Of a DNA stretch of 64,000 nt, positions 1 to 11,603 are shown piece after piece. Each line of letters begins with the position of its first letter. The first letter of the stretch is position 1. The notes under the pieces are model-generated. The model was not told where the DNA came from and did no database searches. It worked only from the letters and a program-made list of their open reading frames with translations. The stretch is taken from assembly GCA_030549775.1 (NCBI GenBank), contig CM060175.1, positions 81,700,245 to 81,764,244 of the forward strand, given 5' to 3'. The position numbers and the translations under genes are program-made. The stretch comes from Tamarix chinensis. Its lineage: Eukaryota > Streptophyta > Magnoliopsida > Caryophyllales > Tamaricaceae.

Positions 1-2059
1 TTAATGAAGTAGAGGGGTAAAATGGTAAATTGGTGTAAAGGAAGGGTAAAATGGTAATTTTAGAAGTAAAGGGATAATTTGGTACCTATGCAACATGGAG
101 GATAATATGGTAAATTGGCAAGTAAAGAAGGAATGACTCAATAATTATACAAGCAAAGGGTAATTTGGTAATTTTGTAGAGATGAAAGAGGTAAATAATT
201 AACTCGTATCTAATATATCAATGGGATAACCAAGTTTTATATAAGACTCAAGTAACATTGAATAGCAAGATAAGGGTATTTGACAATCAGTAAGTATCAC
301 AAAAACATAGCCTAACCTGGGTTTAGATGGATAATTAAGGTATGGTGTTAGGTGTATATTCATAGGGAAAATGTCTTAACCATTAATCATGCATGGTGTT
401 GTGTGTTAGGTGTGAATGAAGGGCATGTTAGGGTTATGTGTGCCATAATCTTTCGATGTGAACTAACCGGACTCTAAGGTTGTAATGTGATTATGATATG
501 ATAATCCTTTTGGCATATGAACAAATGGAAATAAATCCTGACCTGTAATTGGATGAGATAATGAGGGCCTTAATGATTACTCTAGGTTATCTTGGATAAT
601 TGTATGAATAAGGAGCACCTAATGATAACAGAGGCAATTGAAAGTAAATTAGTATCTGGTTGTTATGCTTTACATGATCACCTTAATTAAGACACTAATA
701 ATTAAAGTGAAAGACCTCAAGATTGGAAATGGTGGCTCTTTAGGGGATGCTACCCTAAAGACGTGGTTTATCCCATGATTATTCAGATATTTGCTAGTGT
801 GCCTTAGTACTTCAGCCAAGCCCTACATCTTACTCTATCTAGCTCTACGGACCTATTTAGGGAGTACGCATACTTATGGATTAGGTGTCCTTATCAGTAG
901 GGCACTATGTAGCTTGTATGCACTAGTAAGACTGGGATACCTTTGCATCCCTAGTTGATGGTTGAAGGGTATTGAGTAGCTTGTATGCACCATTATGACT
1001 GGTGTACCTTTGCATCTCCGACTTCTTGATCTCCACCTCGAGGCAAATAAATGAAATTATTGTGTTAATTAAAAGGGAAAACACTAATAATTATGTATTC
1101 TGATCGGATATAATAGTGGCCTAAGAGCGTTTTGTCCTAGAAGATGTATATATGTATTCTGATCCACTAGCTATAATAGTGAGGGTCCTGAGCTCATTAA
1201 ACTAAATCTTGGATGTGATTAATCATGAAAAATGCTAATCAATTATAGTGGAACGCCATGTAAGTCGGGGCTAGACCGGTCCACCAGCGAATAATAGTGA
1301 TTAGGTGCCTTCTGCCCCGGAGACCGATCCACCGGTGAATCATAGTGGTCAGGAGCATTCTGTCGTGTATGTTTTTGATGCACCTACTATAATAGTGAGG
1401 TTCCCACACTCACACAGATATAATTCAAGAGATGATTGAATAATGCTTGATTAATGGCTTAAGGCCCAAAAGTATTAATTTCATGTTATGATCTAGTAAT
1501 ATGTGATGGATTTGTTAAGTATGTGGATGTTGTGTATGCATTTCTTATTATATGTATATATAGTTTTGCATCATGTGTTGTATTGTGGGCCTACTTTTCA
1601 GTGTGGTTTAAAAGACTGCTCAGTACCATAATAATGAAAGGTTTCATTTGTGGGCCTTACCCATTCAGTAGGTAGTGTCCCTTGCAAGTTTGTTTCATGT
1701 GTTATTTAAGTGGGCAATAGGAAAAAGCATAAAGATTATTCTGAACTTCTAGGGTTTCACCTATTTCTCTTTGTAACTCCTGGTTCAAATGTGATATGTA
1801 TTCTTATAACCACCAATGATGGGTTATATCCTTGTAAAATATTTATTACGCTACTCTAATTTAAATATGATTTGAGTTTCTAACAAATTGTATTTTATTC
1901 CTTTAGCCTTAACACTTGGTACTAGAATGGTAGGAGTGAACCGTTTCGGTACTAAGTGTGGCAGTAATATTCCCAAAAATTATAGTTTTATTTTCTTTGC
2001 TTTTACTGTTTCTTTTAATAAAATAAAAATTTTTAGTAGTGAATTTTGGGAGTGTTATA
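1..2059 (+). mobile_element. LTR of a large-LTR retrotransposon, partial, cut by window edge
   Basis: The right end reads TTTTGGGAGTGTTATA, a slightly mutated version of the GGGGTRTTACA end of this LTR family. The sequence just before it (GCCTTAACACTTGGTACTAGAA at 1909-1930 and onward) is the reverse complement of the LTR start seen near 13.8 kb and 20.2 kb. The first 250 bases carry GGGTAAAATGGTAA-type repeats, the complement of the tandem repeat at 16.0-16.5 kb. Orientation is therefore opposite to the other copies. No primer-binding site follows at 2060, so it is probably a solo or truncated LTR. The left end and target duplication lie outside the window. There is no credible coding sequence. 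Confidence 0.7.
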
Positions 2060-2891
2060 TGAAGTTTCCATGAGCTTCCAACACTATAGCTTCCTTATCG
2101 CCTTCTTTATAATAAGCCAATGGTGCATCTCCAACCATTTGACAATACATACGAGTCTCCTATTTAGGGCCAAGATATACCCATAGACCGTCAGCATTTC
2201 GATAACATGATTGATGTATACACTTCCTTTTATAAAAATATTGAGGGATCATTATATAACAAGTCACATTTATGCAAACCCCGGAATGAAATATTACAAA
2301 TTGTTAATTATTAAGTTGACACTTAGTAAATTATATATATATATCAATTCATAAATTGATATTCTAACCTCGAGAAGAGAAGAAAAATATGTATCAGCTT
2401 CACAGTTGTTTTTAATGCTATTTATATTGGGTATGTAAAGCAGATCATGTGCATTTAAATTAGATGGATTATATCCTTAATAGTTGATAGAGGCTAACAA
2501 TTTTCCATTGTGGTTGTCCATTCAAATGTAATGTTTAATTTTTGGGTCAAAAGAGTCACTTGGTCATTATTGTTCTGGGGTCTATGTGATCAACCACACA
2601 CACTTGTTCTCATAAACCCTAATCTAAGACCCTTGTGTCTTCCAAGGTGTTCTTCAATTTCCGTAGCTTGTGACATGATGCTATATTGATCTACACCCTT
2701 GGAAGAATCTTGATGTTTTAAGCTCATCTTGTAATGTATACAATTTAGAATAAAGGAATGAACATAACATAATAGTTTGCTCTAAAAAAACCAAATAGGG
2801 GTTAGGGATAGGTTCAAACTGACAATTCTTTTGGTAGCATCTTGTGCATCATTATTAAGATATCCATCTTTTGTCCTCTAGCCTTATTCCA

Positions 2892-2906
2892 TAATGTACC
2901 AATATT
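2892..2906. repeat. Target-site duplication of LINE, left copy
   Basis: TAATGTACCAATATT occurs here and again at 6262-6276, exactly bounding the LINE. It is 15 bp with no mismatch. Fifteen bases is a usual length for LINE target-primed reverse transcription. Confidence 0.9.
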
Positions 2907-5900
2907 TTTTTTGGTCAGTAATTAGAATTTCATTAATTACCAAAGGAGAGAAAGTACATCAAGAATACAAAGAAAATATTTACAAAGAGATTAGATAAAT
3001 CTATCAAGAGAATCTAACAATACCGCCCATTTAGCATTATTATCTATTGAGAATAGTTTGATGAAGATTAAAAGGATTATCTCCCAAGCCACGTTCTTTA
3101 CCAAGGGGACTTTGGCTTGAAAGATATCTTGGTTTCGAGAGTGCCAAATCTTATAGACAATAGCAGCAATCATGATTCTTATAATGTCTTGCTCACCTCT
3201 TCTATATTTCCTCCTTTGGATAGTCTAATTGTGGAACTTATCCCAATCAGTTAATGGGGGGACAATGCCAAGCCCATTACACATAGTGATCCAAAGATCC
3301 TTAGCAAAGGGGCAGAGAATAAAAAGATGATTTAGATCTTCCAGCTCACTGGCACAAATACCACATGTAGTCTCATTTATGACTTCCTATTTCCCAATTC
3401 TGTCTCTAGTAAGTAGAGCTTTCCTACATAGCAGCCAAAAGATGATTTTATGTGTAACGAGACCAGGGTGATTCTGAACTACATTGTACCATGGATTGAT
3501 ATCACCTTTCAAACTAATCATGCCATACACTCTGCTTGTTTTATATAAATCATCAGGTTAAACACACCCCTACAAAAAAATATTAAGAAGTTCATCTCTG
3601 AGAAGGATGATTCTTGTAAAAATCTAATACTACTGAGAATTACACTACAATTCACTCAAATCAGCTCCCTTTATATAATAACTATGTACCCATTTGATCC
3701 AAAGAATCTCCTTGTTAAAGATCATCTGACAAAGCCTCTTCCCCATAGCTGCAATATTCCAAAAGAAAATATTTTTCAGCCCTAGACCCCCTCCTTTGAT
3801 GGGGAGGATGAGAACCAAAGTTAAGAACTCACCAAAAGAAGCTCCTGCAAATGTGTCAACATGATCTATAACCTTTTTGGGGAGTATGAAAACTTAAGAC
3901 CAGATTCTGAATGCCAAACAACACAGACTTGATAATTTAGATTCTCCGAGCATAACTAAGATGCTTATTAGTCCATAAGAGAATCCTACTAGAGAGAGTA
4001 TCAATCAAAGGCTGAAAGTGGGCAATACCCAACCGATTAGAGGCAAGGTGGACACCTAGGTATCTGAAAGGGAAAGAACCTTCCTTACACTTGAGATCCC
4101 CAAAATCTGAGCCTTAACAATATCAGTTAACCCTACCAAATAAACTAAACTCTTAGAGGGGTTAGCTTTTAATCCAAAAAATGAGCAAAGGCATCCAACT
4201 TCTGTTTAAGAAGTGAGGACGCTTAAACATCACCTCTGGTAAATAGCAATAGATCATCATCAAAGTACAAGTCAATAATCTTGAATTTATTGCAACCATG
4301 ATGACCAAGAAACCTTCCATCATTCCACAGCTGATGCATATCCCTGTGAAAGTATTCCATACCAATAACAAAAAGATAAGGAGATAGAGGATCTCCCTAC
4401 CCGAGACCTCTCTTGCAGTTAAAGGGAAAAGTCAAGGTGCCATTCACATTGAAAGATATTCTAACAGAAGTCACACATGCCATAATCAGCTTTGTGAAAT
4501 GATAGGGGAAACCAAAAGCCAGTAGAGTATGCTACAAAAAAGTCCATTCCAGGGAGTCATAAGCTTTTTGAATGTTTACTTTAACCATCATTCTAGGAGA
4601 AACAACCTTCCTTTGGTAGTTCTTAACTAATCCAGTGGCCATAAGAATATTATCTCCTAAATTACATCCCTTTACAAAGGCAACTTGAGAGTCTCCAACA
4701 ATGAAATGCAACACCTTTTACAATATATTAGCCATCACTTTGGAGAAAACTTTATAGAGGACATTACAACAGGAAATAGGCCTAAATTTCTTTACTTTTG
4801 AAGCACCTCTAATTTTAGGGATAAGATTAATGGCGGTATTATTTACCTACCTAAGGAGCTTCTTAGAGAACCAGAAATCTGAAAATGCATCAGCAATATC
4901 ATTTCCAATAATACGCCAGGCTTGTTTAAAGAAGAATGGACTAAAACCATAAGGTCCAGGAGCTGTCAAGTTACCCATAGAAAAAAGGGCTATCTTAACC
5001 TCTTCAAATTAGGACAAGCTAGCAGAATTTTCCTCTAATTAGGTGATAGAGTACTAAGAGTAGGTCCCTAAGTACAGGCTAGAATGTTGATGTGTTTAAG
5101 TTTAGCATTAATAGAGCTAAGAAGCTTTTTGTAGAATCCTACAATCTCAACCTTAATCTCATCTTCTTCTAAGAGGACCTTATTTTGGTTATTAATCAGT
5201 TGGGATATTCTATTCTGAGCTCTCATTCCCTACAAACTTGCATAGACGTAATTATTGTTGTGATCACCTAGCTTGATAAACTGAATGTGGGCCTTTTGTT
5301 GAAGGAATTTCTCTTCATCTCTGGCTCTCTTCTCCTATTCCAATTTGGCCAACCTTTCATCCTCGATACACTCTTGATTAAGAGGATGGTGAGCCAAATC
5401 ATTTATCTTGTCCTACCAAAATTGATAAGTAAGAGCAAGCTTCTGAGAAACATTACCACACTGATTGGCATTGAACTTTTTTAATTCCCCCTTTAATAAT
5501 TGGAGCTTACTCATACACTAATAAGCCTTAGTCCCCTCAAAATTAGTTTGCCAAAATCTTTTTACAAGGTCAAAGAAACCCTCCTTCTCAACCCATACGT
5601 TTATAAATTTGAAAGTTTTATATCCTATTGAATGCACGACCTTCAAATGAATAACCAAAGCATGGTGACCAGAAGCAGGAAGATGGACAGTGTGAATTGT
5701 GGAAGCAAGGAACACATCTAACCATTCACCATTTCTGACATCTCTGTCTAATCAACAATAAACCCTGGAACCTAACTCCTTCCTATTTGTCCAAGTAAAC
5801 CTGGAGTTAAAACAAGGTAAATCACCAAGACCACAATCTTGTAGACACTAGAAAAAGTCTAACACATCCTGAGAATCAATACTACCTCCAATCTTTTCTG

Positions 5901-6261
5901 GGGAAGTTCACCACATTAAAATCACCAATGGCTATCTAGGGAAAAGATTAGTTGGACAACTTTCTCATCCACTCCTATAACTCCCTTCTAAGAACATCAG
6001 TATTAAATGCATAAGCAACAGTAATCCCAAATTGCTTCTGAGATTTCAAACAAGTAACAAAACAATGAATACCTTGGTCAGTTTTTCCAACAATGTGAAT
6101 ATTATATACAGAATCGTCCCATAATATCTAGACTCCACCATTATGGTGCTAATCATAGTTATTTTCCCATTTCCAATTAAAACCAAGTTTGTGGATAATG
6201 CAATCTGCTTTATCCTTCTTAACTCTGGTTTCTAAAAGACCTAGCAAGCCAATTCTATGGT
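2907..6261 (-). mobile_element. 5'-truncated LINE (L1-like non-LTR retrotransposon)
   Basis: Read on minus, the element carries, in order, the end of an endonuclease domain (near 5715-5518, with a degraded S-x-H-x-x-L followed by KFINVW), a reverse transcriptase, a zf-RVT-like segment and a C-terminal tail. The RT shows QVAFVKG and KAYDSLEW near 4700-4535 and a YADD-type motif LYFDDDLLLF near 4265-4235. The zf-RVT segment has CGICASELEDLNHLF near 3360-3320, and the tail has YKIWHSRNQDIF near 3150. It ends in a short A tail (T run 2907-2912 on plus). Perfect 15-bp target duplications flank it. ORF1 and most of the endonuclease are missing, and there are many stops. It is about 3.35 kb, against 5-7 kb for a full element. 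Confidence 0.9.
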
Positions 6262-6276
6262 TAATGTACCAATATT
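6262..6276. repeat. Target-site duplication of LINE, right copy
   Basis: Second copy of TAATGTACCAATATT. It marks the 5' (truncated) end of the minus-strand LINE. Confidence 0.9.
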
Positions 6277-6598
6277 AATGGTTGAAACACATGAGTCATT
6301 ATCCTTCGGTACGAGCTATAATTCCAAAATACTCACTTAAATTAGCAATATGATTATAACACTATCTACATAAAGATTTAAACAAATAAATCAAAATATC
6401 ATGCCAACTCTTCTTCAAGGCCTACATAACCTTTACAAGGCATATTAAGGCGATAAATATTATGATTAGTATTTTCTTTATTTTTGGCACATTTATTTTA
6501 TATTAAAATCCAAAATATGTACTCACATTTATTTATATATCAATAAAATATTCTTAATAAAAAGTTTAATTGTTATACAATAAATACCTTAAACTCCT

Positions 6599-7150
6599 CT
6601 AAAAGACGATATATAATAAATTAGTCCCAACTATCTTGATTAATGAAACTATAAAGCTTAGGGGTATTTGTGGTAGCATCATCCCTCTTTCTATATATTT
6701 TTTATTTGCCAAGTATGCCATAAATGTCCTTAGACGCTCACTGCAATGTCTAAGAAGCCACTTCTTACTCTCCTCTGGGACAACGAACACTCTCTTCAAA
6801 ATAAGACATAAATGTGTATACTGATGTTGATATATTACATTTAATAACATGCAACATTAAAAAATTAATAAATAAAATGTATTATTTAAAATGAATTCTT
6901 GCTAAATATGCTTCTTGTGACCTTTCAAAACCTACTTCCAATCGTTGTAGAAGATAGGAACGTGATTATATGTATGTGAGAAAGATGTTCACATACTCAT
7001 CAAAAGGAATATTATAAGTATTACATCTCAATTCTACTTGTTCACCTTTATTTCTCATGTCAATGATGATATTTCTTTATTTATCACTAGAGTTCTTATC
7101 AGCGGTTTTCTTTGTCTTATCTCTACAAAATTTTAATATACAAAATAATA
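6599..7150 (-). pseudogene. Ptta/En/Spm-type transposon protein (CACTA second protein) remnant
   Basis: The minus strand encodes GEQVELRCNTYNIPFDEYVN near 7060-7000, then VPEESKKWLLRHCSERLRTFMAYL near 6780-6715. These resemble the plant transposase (Ptta/En/Spm) domain, in which a conserved asparagine/glycine-rich entry is followed by a W-x-x-I-x-x-x-F-x-V/I-P block, a lysine-tryptophan pair and an R-x-F/Y-K-x-x-L helix. Introns or indels separate the pieces. It lies downstream of the TNP2 remnant on the same strand, as expected for a CACTA element. It is not functional as it stands. The family call rests on motif resemblance only. Confidence 0.55.
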
Positions 7151-7326
7151 CAGACAAGGCTATGAATAAATATATACAAAATGTGAAGATAAAATGTCAA
7201 GAAAACATATCATAAGTAGCAATGATATGAAATAAGCAATAATATGATGTTCCATGAATGTATACAATATAAGAACTTAAAATAACAAGCACACCCTATA
7301 AACATGTTAGAATGTTATTATCCTCA

Positions 7327-7975
7327 TCACCTTTTTTTCCTTCTTTTTTTCTTCCCTCCTTTTAGATTGTTTTTATGATCTATTGCATATATTAATTCAT
7401 GATAATATTTCCATATATAGAATTCCTCCTCCATAATATCATTGTTATCATCATTTAATGATTGAGTTTTTTGTATAGCTTTGGCATACTCTTTCTCCCA
7501 GCTGGCATCATTTTCATCATCACATTCATTGATAGTTATTTTCTTCATAGACAATACCACAAATCATATTTTATTAGCAGGATTGGTGATAAAGAAAACT
7601 TGTGTTGCTTGTGATGCCAAACTGAGTGAATCTTGTTTATTCCCTACCCTATTGAGATATACTAATGTGAATCCATCTTCATATCTAACCCCATGACTAT
7701 TATCAACCCATCTGCACCTGAAAATAGGTAATTTAAACATTAGTTTAATCTAGCTCCAAAATTCATTCAATCATGCCATAATAATTCATTTTTGTATATG
7801 TTGGATTATTATTCTTCGCAGTATTAATATGCATTACCTCAGCCACTAAAGTCAATCCACTATTTTGCATTATACTCCTCTTATCTTGTTGTTTTGTGTA
7901 AAAATTGTATCCATTGATGCCATAGTTAGTATATGAGAAAACTTCATATCGAGGCATTTGAGATAACTAATACAA
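7327..7975 (-). pseudogene. CACTA TNP2 transposase C-terminal part (DUF4216-type) remnant
   Basis: Reading minus from about 7969 gives MPRYEVFSYTNYGINGYNFYTK, then NSGLTLVAEV, YYGMIE, FRCRWVDNSHGVRYEDGFT and SLASQATQVFFI. This order is characteristic of the DUF4216 module at the C-terminus of plant CACTA TNP2 proteins: INGY-F-T, NSGV, YYG-I-E, F-C-WVD, A-Q-QVFY. A TGA interrupts just after the QVFFI block, near 7571-7560. A lysine-rich tail (GGKKKRRKKR) follows. A splice acceptor-like AG lies just upstream near 7975. The rest of the gene is displaced upstream by the solo LTR at 8033-11598. Confidence 0.8.
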
Positions 7976-8027
7976 TATTTTAAAAATTGATGTTAGGGAG
8001 TGTCTGATAAATAGAATGATGCAATCT

Positions 8028-8032
8028 CTTAG
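8028..8032. repeat. Target-site duplication CTTAG, left copy
   Basis: CTTAG precedes the LTR start TGGAACATCCC here and recurs directly after the LTR end GGGGTATTACA at 11599-11603. Five-base duplications are typical of LTR retrotransposon insertion. Confidence 0.75.
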
Positions 8033-9404
8033 TGGAACATCCCTAATTTACAAACCAGAAAATTTCATTTTAAAGACAATGTGAAAGCTTTTGAAAAATA
8101 AAATTGAGGGATGTTACCACCACATCAACTATGAGAGAGATGTGATCATAACCTAAATCGTGTTTGATGCAAGGCAAAATGAAACAAGAAGCGAAAAGAT
8201 GCATGCTTATAATATTAATAAAACTGTACAAGATAATAAAGGCACGAGTAATGATATAGATAAAAGGAGTACGATAGTTTAAAAATCCAAATACAGAAAA
8301 TTGAGCCAAGAGTTTAAATAATTGAAAGAAAAAAAATTACTAACGTAGTAAGTAAAACATCTCTAACCAGTTAGCCTAACTCTTAAGCATAAACATAAAT
8401 CTCCAACCCCAAGCAATAGCCAGTTACTAGCCCACATCATAACCCTCACATACTTTAACTGAGAGTCATACCCTGTAAATCGTCCTCTACTCTTCAAACT
8501 AGAACCCGAATTATCACAATAACCACACAATTGCAATATCAGTAAGGTGAATTATTGATAAAACATAATACCTAAAATATGGTAAGGATCATACAACACA
8601 TTAAAGTCACATAGTAGTAGGATAATAAGCATACCCATATAAATTGACACTTAGGCTCATGGTTGTAATAAACCAAGGCATACTTGCATAGAAATCGTGG
8701 AATAATAGTTAATATGAAAATGCAACACAATCCACACAATGTAAACCATATTATACTTCTTCCTTTAATGATCACATAATTTTCCACTTATTAAGATTAT
8801 TCATTCGACCACATCTAGTTCTCAACCATGAACAAAAGTCATGGCAGCAAAATAAACATAATGGGATGTCATACCCACCACACAGCGTTATGAGACATTG
8901 AAAGGGCGTTTCCCAAGGATAGCACACCCATGACACATCAAGTGCACCTATTGTGAGGGCTAACACAAATCAGGATACCACACCCATCACATGTGGTCAA
9001 AATACATCGAGGGGGCTTGTACTAGGATACTTCACCCACCACACCTTGAATGCCTCTGCCATGAGGGCTAAAAAGTTAGGATACCACACCGCCTAAACAA
9101 TGGATAGTATGAAATACCAGGGGCTTGTACATGGGATTCCTCACCTACCCGTACTAGACACCGATACTATGTCAGTATACCACAATATAATCCCATACCT
9201 TAAACATATGCACATACTTTTTACCAACCGCAACCCGGTAGAGAAAGAAATAGATACTGAGTGAAAAATATAAACCATAGGGTGACCTACCCACTAACTC
9301 TCGATCAACTACCCCAAAAGTTAGAGAAAAATGTTCGAACGACATTTTATTCCATTATTATACATTTTCAAGTGATATCAAAAAATCACATATTAAATTT
9401 GATT

Positions 9405-9545
9405 ATTTACCAAATTAGGTGTTTCCAAGTGATAATACCGGATAGAATTAAATTCCATCATTTACCAAATTGGGTCTTTCCAAGTGATAACACCAAATAC
9501 AATTAAATAACATTATTTACCAAATTAGATGTTTCCAAGTAATAA
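9405..9545. repeat. About 56-bp tandem repeat, 2.5-3 copies
   Basis: TTTACCAAATTRGGTNTTTCCAAGTGATAA recurs starting at 9405, 9461 and 9516, a spacing of 55-56 bp. It lies inside the solo LTR. Confidence 0.75.
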
Positions 9546-11062
9546 CACCAACCACATCACAAGGCATAAATCCATCAATTGGGTGTTTAGAGATGACACC
9601 AAACTTAACCAATTCAGTTCCAATTATCACCATTATGATTCTTATTAAATCTAGGGCAATCATAGTTGAAACCATAATTTAAATACTGTAATTACATGGA
9701 GGTATTAATATAAATGCCCAAAATAATAACAACAATTAACAACCAAACTAGACGGCATACAACTGAACCAGTCTGGCCATACCAAACCGGAACCAAAATA
9801 ACACTAGAGAACCAGTTGACCGGTTGGTCTCACCGATCGATTGTTCATAAGAACCAATCTATGAGTTTGGTCCAACAAGTCAATGGATCTAAGTAGAAAC
9901 CATACCACTTTTAGTTATAAGGTCACCAGTCGATGGATTTAGTGAACCAGTCAACTAGTCATAGAAACTAGTCAACTAGTTCACCGAACCAATCAAATGA
10001 TATCATAACTAGCTAATCAAAATTTTAAAACCATGCAACTTCTCACATAAGTAGTTGGTGGGTTTAGTAGATCAATCAAATTGTTTGGATCAAACATTAC
10101 CCAGACTTATGATGCACACAAAAAAAATTACCAAACTTTACCATATTAATCCTAGCATGCTTTTATGTCATAAAACACATAAAAAGATATGTTGCATGTA
10201 TACAATCACATGGATACATGATAATGTAGGCATTAAGACCAATCATGCTCAGATAGCCAATTCATGCATAAAATCAGAGAAAGTCAACAATGCTAACTTT
10301 AGGAAGAAAGTCTATTGCATGCTTAAATTCTAGAATACAATTGGCCATGCTCAACATAAAGCACACCAATCATATGGAACCTCAATAAGCAATATAAACC
10401 CATTCATATTAAAGATAGGAATGTTTTACCTTGAAATAATTTTTCTAGCATAAAACTCCTACTAGATGGCTATTAGCATTACCTCAATTCCTAAGAGAAT
10501 AAAAGTCAAAACCATTAAAATCCCTTTTAAAACTCCAATAAAATCAAAGAAAAAATAATAAGAAGAAGAAGAAGAACAAAACACAGCCCAACCTTTTTTC
10601 AGAAACAGAATGCTAAGGAAAAGAAACTAAAATCCTCAATGTTTCTCAAACTTTAATCCTTCCTTACTTAAGAGAAACAAGGGAGGACTAAAGACAAGAT
10701 TAAAAGAAGAAGAAAAGGGAGAAAATTATCGACCAAAGAAGGGTGAAAACTAGAGAAAGCTTATGTGTTTTCTTAGTAGAGAGGAGAAAGGGAAAGATTG
10801 AAGGAATGCTCAATACTTAGGAAATTTTCCACTAAAAAGGGAGAAATAAAAATGGATTAGGAATGTATGGTATATAGGGGAGGCCTCGTTTACATTCATA
10901 GGAGAGAGAGGGATGAGAGTGGTAAGGTTGATCGTATGCAACCAAGAGGTGAGGGATGATTTGATAAAGTGATGGGAGTTGAGTGTAATCAAGAAGGGAC
11001 ATGACAGTAGGTTGGTGAGTTAGGGAATAGGTGCATAAAGTCAACCACGTAGCCTAGCTAAT

Positions 11063-11065
<3 letters not shown>

Positions 11066-11132
<67 letters not shown>
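11066..11132. repeat. (GA)n microsatellite
   Basis: An uninterrupted GA run of about 33 units near the right end of the solo LTR. It explains the Leu-Ser open frames seen here. Confidence 0.95.
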
Positions 11133-11135
<3 letters not shown>

Positions 11136-11598
11136 GTGAGGGAGAAGGGAGAAGGGAGAAGGTGAGGTATGTCTCAAAAAGTACTTTATGGGAAAAGATT
11201 AACGAAATAAAATCATAGAATGATCTAAATAATGTGAAAATAATCCCATAGCACCAAAATATTCTCATTGTCACAAATGGACTCTAATTATAAGTTTTTA
11301 AATAAATTAGAAAAATATTTAAATTAAAATTAGAAATGGATCTGAAATCACAGGATAACTAGTCGATCGGTTTGGACAAACTAGTTGAATGGTTTGGAAA
11401 AACAAGTTTATTGTTTGTCAATAATAGAATTGTCAATTTTTTAGCATACCAGTCGATCGATTAGGAAAATTATTGATCGATATGCCTAAAACTCACATTT
11501 CTATTAGAATTTAATCCTTTTCCAAAATCAAAACTAAATTATTTTATATCAACATAATTTTGAACAAATTTTGAAGGATTTTATGATGGGGTATTACA

Positions 11599-11603
11599 CT
11601 TAG
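11599..11603. repeat. Target-site duplication CTTAG, right copy
   Basis: Matches the CTTAG at 8028-8032 and directly follows the LTR end TATTACA. Confidence 0.75.

Larger units (their letters stand above)
8033..11598 (-). mobile_element. Solo LTR of a large-LTR retrotransposon inserted in CACTA
   Basis: The block starts TGGAACATCCC (from TGTAACATCCC) and ends GGGGTATTACA, i.e. inverted TG..CA termini. It is bounded by CTTAG on both sides and splits the TNP2 gene, whose DUF4216 part lies left and DUF4218-side part right. It is 3566 bp with no internal domain, so it is a solo LTR. The minus orientation follows the primer-site-bearing relative at 13.8-20.4 kb. Inside are a 56-bp tandem repeat (9405-9545), GACCGGT/ACCAGTCGA-rich stretches (9.77-10.0 and 11.35-11.48 kb) and a GA microsatellite. 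I see no convincing genes. Confidence 0.8.

Noticed and set aside
11041..11274. Leu-Ser repeat protein frame
   Set aside because: Translation of the (GA)n microsatellite.
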